NCBI GenBank assembly: GCA_964352905.1
Contig: CAYGTS010000024.1
Span: forward strand, 1-24,865
DNA: 24,865 nt
Direction: 5' to 3'
Source: CAYGTS01 sp964352905
GTDB lineage: Bacteria > Pseudomonadota > Gammaproteobacteria > JAHCLG01
The stretch's first letter is position 1; every line of letters starts with the position of its first letter. Below, in pieces: positions 22,178-24,865 of the stretch. The notes beneath the pieces were generated by a model. The model made no database searches, was not told the origin of the DNA, and saw only the letters and a program-made list of their open reading frames with translations. A program made the translations under genes and the position numbers.

Positions 22178-23735
22178 GGCTTGCATCCTTCTCAAAATGG
22201 TAACGCCCTTCTCCTAAACTACTCGGTCCTAAGCGCGCGTATTTGAACATTAAAAACATTTCAATAATAAATAAGCCAAAGTAAAAAATAATAAAGCCGC
22301 CTAAGCTAGTTAAAATTGTGGTTAAGCTTACTGATGAGGTGCTCATAAACGTGGGTAAAATTTGATGCACTGTCCAAGGTTGTCGCCCTGTTTCAGCTAA
22401 AACCCACCCCGCTTCTGCGGCAATAAACGGCAAGGGTATGGCGTAGAGTGCGCAGCGCAAATAAAAACGATGCTGCGCTAAACTACCACGCCAAACATAA
22501 TATAAGCCGATTAAACAGGTTAAAAAGGCCAGCCCCCAACAACCAAGCATAATGCGAAACGCCCAAAAAGCTGTGCTCACTTCGGGGATTGCAGCTTTAG
22601 CCGTTGCGGCGATTTGTGCCGGTGTTGCTTGCGTGACATCCGGTGCAAACTTTGTCAAAAGAAATCCAAAACCAATGTCTTTTTGGTATTGGTTAAACCT
22701 TGCATAATCAGCTGCACTGGCTTGATTATGACGAATTTTCATTAAGCTGGTATAAGCTATCGCACCATTTTTTACGCGTTGTTTATAGGTTTGCACAATT
22801 TCTTTAACGCCAGTCACCGTGCCAGTTAACGAGTGGGTGGCAATAATGCTGAGCATATAGGGTATTTTGATTGGGAAATAATTTTTTTCTTGTTGTTGAT
22901 CGGGAAAAGCAATCGCAACCCACGCTGCTGGTGGTTTTTGGGTTTGCCATTGCGCTTCAATCGCCGCCATTTTTTCAGGCTCATCTTTTGCCACAATCAA
23001 ACCATTTTGATCACCATAATAAAACGCCATTAACGTGCAAATAAATCCAAAACCCACTGCGGCAGCAAAAGAGCGAATGGCAAATTGATTATCGCGATCT
23101 TTTAATAAATAAAAAGCACTGATCCCCATAACGAATAATGCCGCAGTAATAAAACCACCAAACGCGACATGGCCAATACGAATTTGCGCTAATGGATTTA
23201 AATAAAGCGCGGCAATACTGGATAACTCTAGATCCATGGTTTGTGGATTAAATGTCGTGGCAACTGGATATTGCATCCAACTGTTAGCCGCTAAAATATT
23301 AACAATCGATAACGTTGCGCCTAACGCCATTAAAAACGTGACAATAAAATGTGTGCCTTTACTGAGTTTGTTCCAACCAAAAAAGAATAACCCAAACATG
23401 GTGGCTTCAAGCATAAAGGCGGTGATGCCTTCAATAGCTAAAATCGGGCCAAAACTGCCTCCAATCATGCGCGAAAAGTAAGCCCAATTTTGGCCAAATT
23501 CAAATTCTAACGTTACGCCAGTAACCACACCTAAGGCAAAATTAATTGCCAGTAATTTACCCCAAAATTGCGTCATATCGCGGTAAACTATTTTGCCGGT
23601 GCGTAAATAAGCGGCTTCCATGACCACTAATAACCAGGTCAAACCTAAGGTTAAAGGAACGAATAAAAAATGAAATAACGCCGTAAAAGCAAATTGCATG
23701 CGTGATAAATCAACAACCAGGTGGCTTGGTAGCAT
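22170..23735 (-). CDS. cydA: Cytochrome bd ubiquinol oxidase subunit I
   Basis: A 521-residue haem-bearing subunit that oxidises quinol. Likely haem ligands and proton-path residues are visible: His22 in ALFHFLFVPLTLGL, His189 in RIGHVAFGGF, and glutamates in AIEGITAFMLEATMFGLF (Glu102, Glu110). The quinol-binding Q-loop region precedes ETGRQPWTVHQILPT, and its length suggests the long Q-loop form (proteobacterial type). AAGGA lies six bases before the ATG. First gene of cydA-cydB-cydX-cydP. The gap to the upstream gene holds a stable hairpin (23756-23782). No cydCD or regulator is in the window. Confidence 0.96.
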   Translation of the reverse strand: MLPSHLVVDLSRMQFAFTALFHFLFVPLTLGLTWLLVVMEAAYLRTGKIVYRDMTQFWGKLLAINFALGVVTGVTLEFEFGQNWAYFSRMIGGSFGPILAIEGITAFMLEATMFGLFFFGWNKLSKGTHFIVTFLMALGATLSIVNILAANSWMQYPVATTFNPQTMDLELSSIAALYLNPLAQIRIGHVAFGGFITAALFVMGISAFYLLKDRDNQFAIRSFAAAVGFGFICTLMAFYYGDQNGLIVAKDEPEKMAAIEAQWQTQKPPAAWVAIAFPDQQQEKNYFPIKIPYMLSIIATHSLTGTVTGVKEIVQTYKQRVKNGAIAYTSLMKIRHNQASAADYARFNQYQKDIGFGFLLTKFAPDVTQATPAQIAATAKAAIPEVSTAFWAFRIMLGCWGLAFLTCLIGLYYVWRGSLAQHRFYLRCALYAIPLPFIAAEAGWVLAETGRQPWTVHQILPTFMSTSSVSLTTILTSLGGFIIFYFGLFIIEMFLMFKYARLGPSSLGEGRYHFEKDASHV

Positions 23736-23755
23736 GGCTAATCCTTATCCAAGAG

Positions 23756-23782
23756 GCACTGCCGATCAAAAATCAGCAGTGC
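23756..23782 (-). promoter_or_regulatory. Hairpin in the cydA leader
   Basis: GCACTGC-C-GAT (23756-23766) and ATC-A-GCAGTGC (23772-23782) pair around a five-base loop with one mismatch, between the stop of the membrane gene at 23797 and the cydA start. It has no T-run. It might limit readthrough, stabilise the cyd mRNA, or be an operator. Confidence 0.45.
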
Positions 23783-23796
23783 TTATGCAGGTATAT

Positions 23797-24219
23797 TTAA
23801 ACGTGTTTACTTTTAAACAAATTAATATTAAACCAAGTATCGTATTTGCGGAGTAAAAATAACGCAATACACGCAGCCAGCATGGGCCACGCGGCAAAGA
23901 ATAATAAATTGGCTTTATCAAAAGGATTGAGATACTGTTCAAAACAAGCAAACGTTGTAATTGCATGAATGATTAACACTAAGCCATAAGTAATGAATTT
24001 AAACATACCGCAAATGAATAAGACCAATAACACAAGTTCTGCGATAGCTAAAATAATGATAAATAAAGTTTGCATGCCAGGGCTGTGATAAAAACGCTCA
24101 AAGATTGCGATCGTGTGTTGTGGCCTAATCAGCTTATCCAGCGCCCACATCAGTAACACAATAAAAACACCAATGCGTAATAAGAGAAGTGATAACTTTA
24201 ATTGCCAGTTTGTTTGCAT
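23797..24219 (-). CDS. Four-helix membrane protein, DoxX-like
   Basis: A 140-residue integral membrane protein with four hydrophobic segments (about residues 9-28, 48-70, 73-93 and 105-122). The loop LDKLIRPQHTIAIFERFYHS after the first helix recalls DoxX-type proteins, which sit near respiratory or redox genes, but I do not consider the family certain. AAGGA precedes the ATG. It is just 61 bp from cydA on the same strand and may be in the same transcript, which suggests a membrane role linked to respiration. Confidence 0.65.
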   Translation of the reverse strand: MQTNWQLKLSLLLLRIGVFIVLLMWALDKLIRPQHTIAIFERFYHSPGMQTLFIIILAIAELVLLVLFICGMFKFITYGLVLIIHAITTFACFEQYLNPFDKANLLFFAAWPMLAACIALFLLRKYDTWFNINLFKSKHV

Positions 24220-24484
24220 TTCCTTGTCCTCATAAGTTTCCTAACCACCGGCAGTATAACACAATTTATTTTAATTACTAAAACTCTATTTGCCGTACAG
24301 CAATTCCCACTGTAGCTGGTAATCGCTGTACGTTCGTAGTTAAATTTGCTGAATAGATACCAAAGATCTTATTTACTTTCTATCAAAGCGGCGTATATTT
24401 AATTTGATCTCTGTCAGCCGGTTTATCACCACTTTAAGAGTGGTTAAGGGCAGTCGTTTTCTTTTAATTTTCGGAGTTCGTTGA
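24220..24484. promoter_or_regulatory. Intergenic region with repeat fragment E and a small hairpin
   Basis: No gene. Bases about 24328-24361 (ACGTTCGTAGTTAAATTTGC, then TGAATAGATACC) match the end of the dispersed repeat also seen at 17098-17120 and 12083-12110. ACCACT/AGTGGT (24428-24444) forms a short perfect hairpin about 40 bases before the next start codon. Divergent promoters are expected here. Confidence 0.5.
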
Positions 24485-24703
24485 ATGAAGAAGTTTATCT
24501 TAAATTGCATTCTTTTTGTCGCTGTAGCTTGCTTTTCAGGCAGCATTTTTGCCGCTACAGTTTATTATCCCACGCACCCCAGAAGACACTATCCGCCTCG
24601 TGTCGTCTATAAAAAACAGTGCCGTACCGTAAGACAATGCCGACGCGTTAGATACAATCGTGTTGTTTGCAGAAAAGTATTGGTTTGCAGACGTTATCGT
24701 TGA
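24485..24703 (+). CDS. Tiny secreted Arg/Cys-rich cationic protein
   Basis: Seventy-two residues. Residues 1-23 (KKFILNCILFVAVACFSGSI and then FA) are a signal peptide with likely cleavage after FAA. The mature part of about 49 residues is strongly basic, begins with a Pro/His/Tyr segment (YYPTHPRRHYPPRVVY) and ends with KQCRTVRQCRRVRYNRVVCR and KVLVCRRYR, holding four cysteines spaced for two disulfides (CRTVRQC and CRKVLVC, each with four residues between). GGAG lies eight bases before the ATG. I do not recognise the family. Composition resembles small cationic secreted peptides; antimicrobial, nucleic-acid-binding or envelope roles are all possible. A palindromic repeat follows it. Confidence 0.7.
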   Translation: MKKFILNCILFVAVACFSGSIFAATVYYPTHPRRHYPPRVVYKKQCRTVRQCRRVRYNRVVCRKVLVCRRYR

Positions 24704-24732
24704 AATGTTCGATAGCTCTCGCTCCTAGATTG

Positions 24733-24815
24733 CTTCACTGCGTTCGCAATGACAACAGATCCCGTCATTGCGAACGCAGTGAAGATCCAAGGTTAGGATC
24801 TTCGATTTTTCAAGA
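24733..24815. repeat. REP-like palindrome with perfect 21-bp arms
   Basis: CTTCACTGCGTTCGCAATGAC (24733-24753, 21 bases in two halves CTTCACTGCG and TTCGCAATGAC) pairs perfectly with 24764-24784 around a ten-base loop. The following bases (GGTTAGGATCTTCGAT) are the reverse complement of 12924-12941 in the 255-bp insertion. It is a dispersed-family member and may also help end transcription of the preceding gene. Confidence 0.75.
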
Positions 24816-24865
24816 TTTCGCTGTGCTTGCTATCAATTCCAGTGCACTGAAAAGCATCGCCTTTA

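Noticed and set aside
23797..24219. A cytochrome bd assembly factor or extra cyd subunit
   Set aside because: Four helices and a DoxX-like loop do not match CydC, CydD or YbgE; only proximity supports a link to cydAB.

Overview
The window looks like a chromosomal segment of an AT-rich gammaproteobacterium, most likely a Legionella/Coxiella-type relative (order Legionellales). This is inferred from gene content: a separate dapD and dapE, a cydAB operon with CydX- and CydP-like small subunits, an RND/MFP pair, a large Lys/Gln/Asn-rich protein with a CX5R phosphatase signature like SopB/SidF-type effectors, a divergent P450, and many short dispersed repeats. No species can be named from the sequence alone.

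Layout. 1-1080: a secreted Cys-rich protein and a dispersed-repeat copy. 1084-3259: a guanine/cytosine-type deaminase divergent from an APC permease of the glutamate/GABA antiporter group. 3365-7472: a tightly coupled MFP-RND efflux operon without an outer-membrane partner. 7611-10168: lysine/peptidoglycan genes dapD and dapE, with yajQ inverted between them. 10157-11968: a divergent cytochrome P450 with a long coiled-coil-like insertion and a 12-bp 3' overlap with dapE. 12279-12368: tRNA-Ser(GGA), followed by a perfect 31-bp hairpin and a cluster of duplicated, partly tRNA-like sequence with inserted palindromic repeats. 13098-14686: an AbiEi/AbiEii type IV toxin-antitoxin pair. 14705-15061: a regulatory region with evenly spaced palindromes. 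15112-17130: a helicase-nuclease of the TOTE conflict-system type that appears to have lost its N-terminal primase region. 17438-18157: a uracil-DNA-glycosylase-like protein. 18217-20526: a candidate secreted phosphoinositide-phosphatase-like effector. 20739-23735: cydABX plus cydP, preceded by a four-helix membrane protein at 23797-24219. 24485-24703: a tiny secreted Arg/Cys-rich protein, then another palindromic repeat.

How the parts fit. The stretch from tRNA-Ser to about 17.3 kb reads as a small accessory/defence island (AbiE pair plus TOTE remnant) next to a tRNA, littered with repeats, between housekeeping genes. The most unusual regulatory structure is upstream of abiEi: three near-identical palindromes with centres exactly 93 bp apart, each overlapping a TATAAT on the abiE strand, followed by two longer palindromes of a related but different sequence. 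The most unusual proteins are the P450 with the insertion, the CX5R protein with tandem C-terminal tyrosine-containing repeats, and the helicase-nuclease whose first eleven codons lie inside a dispersed repeat.
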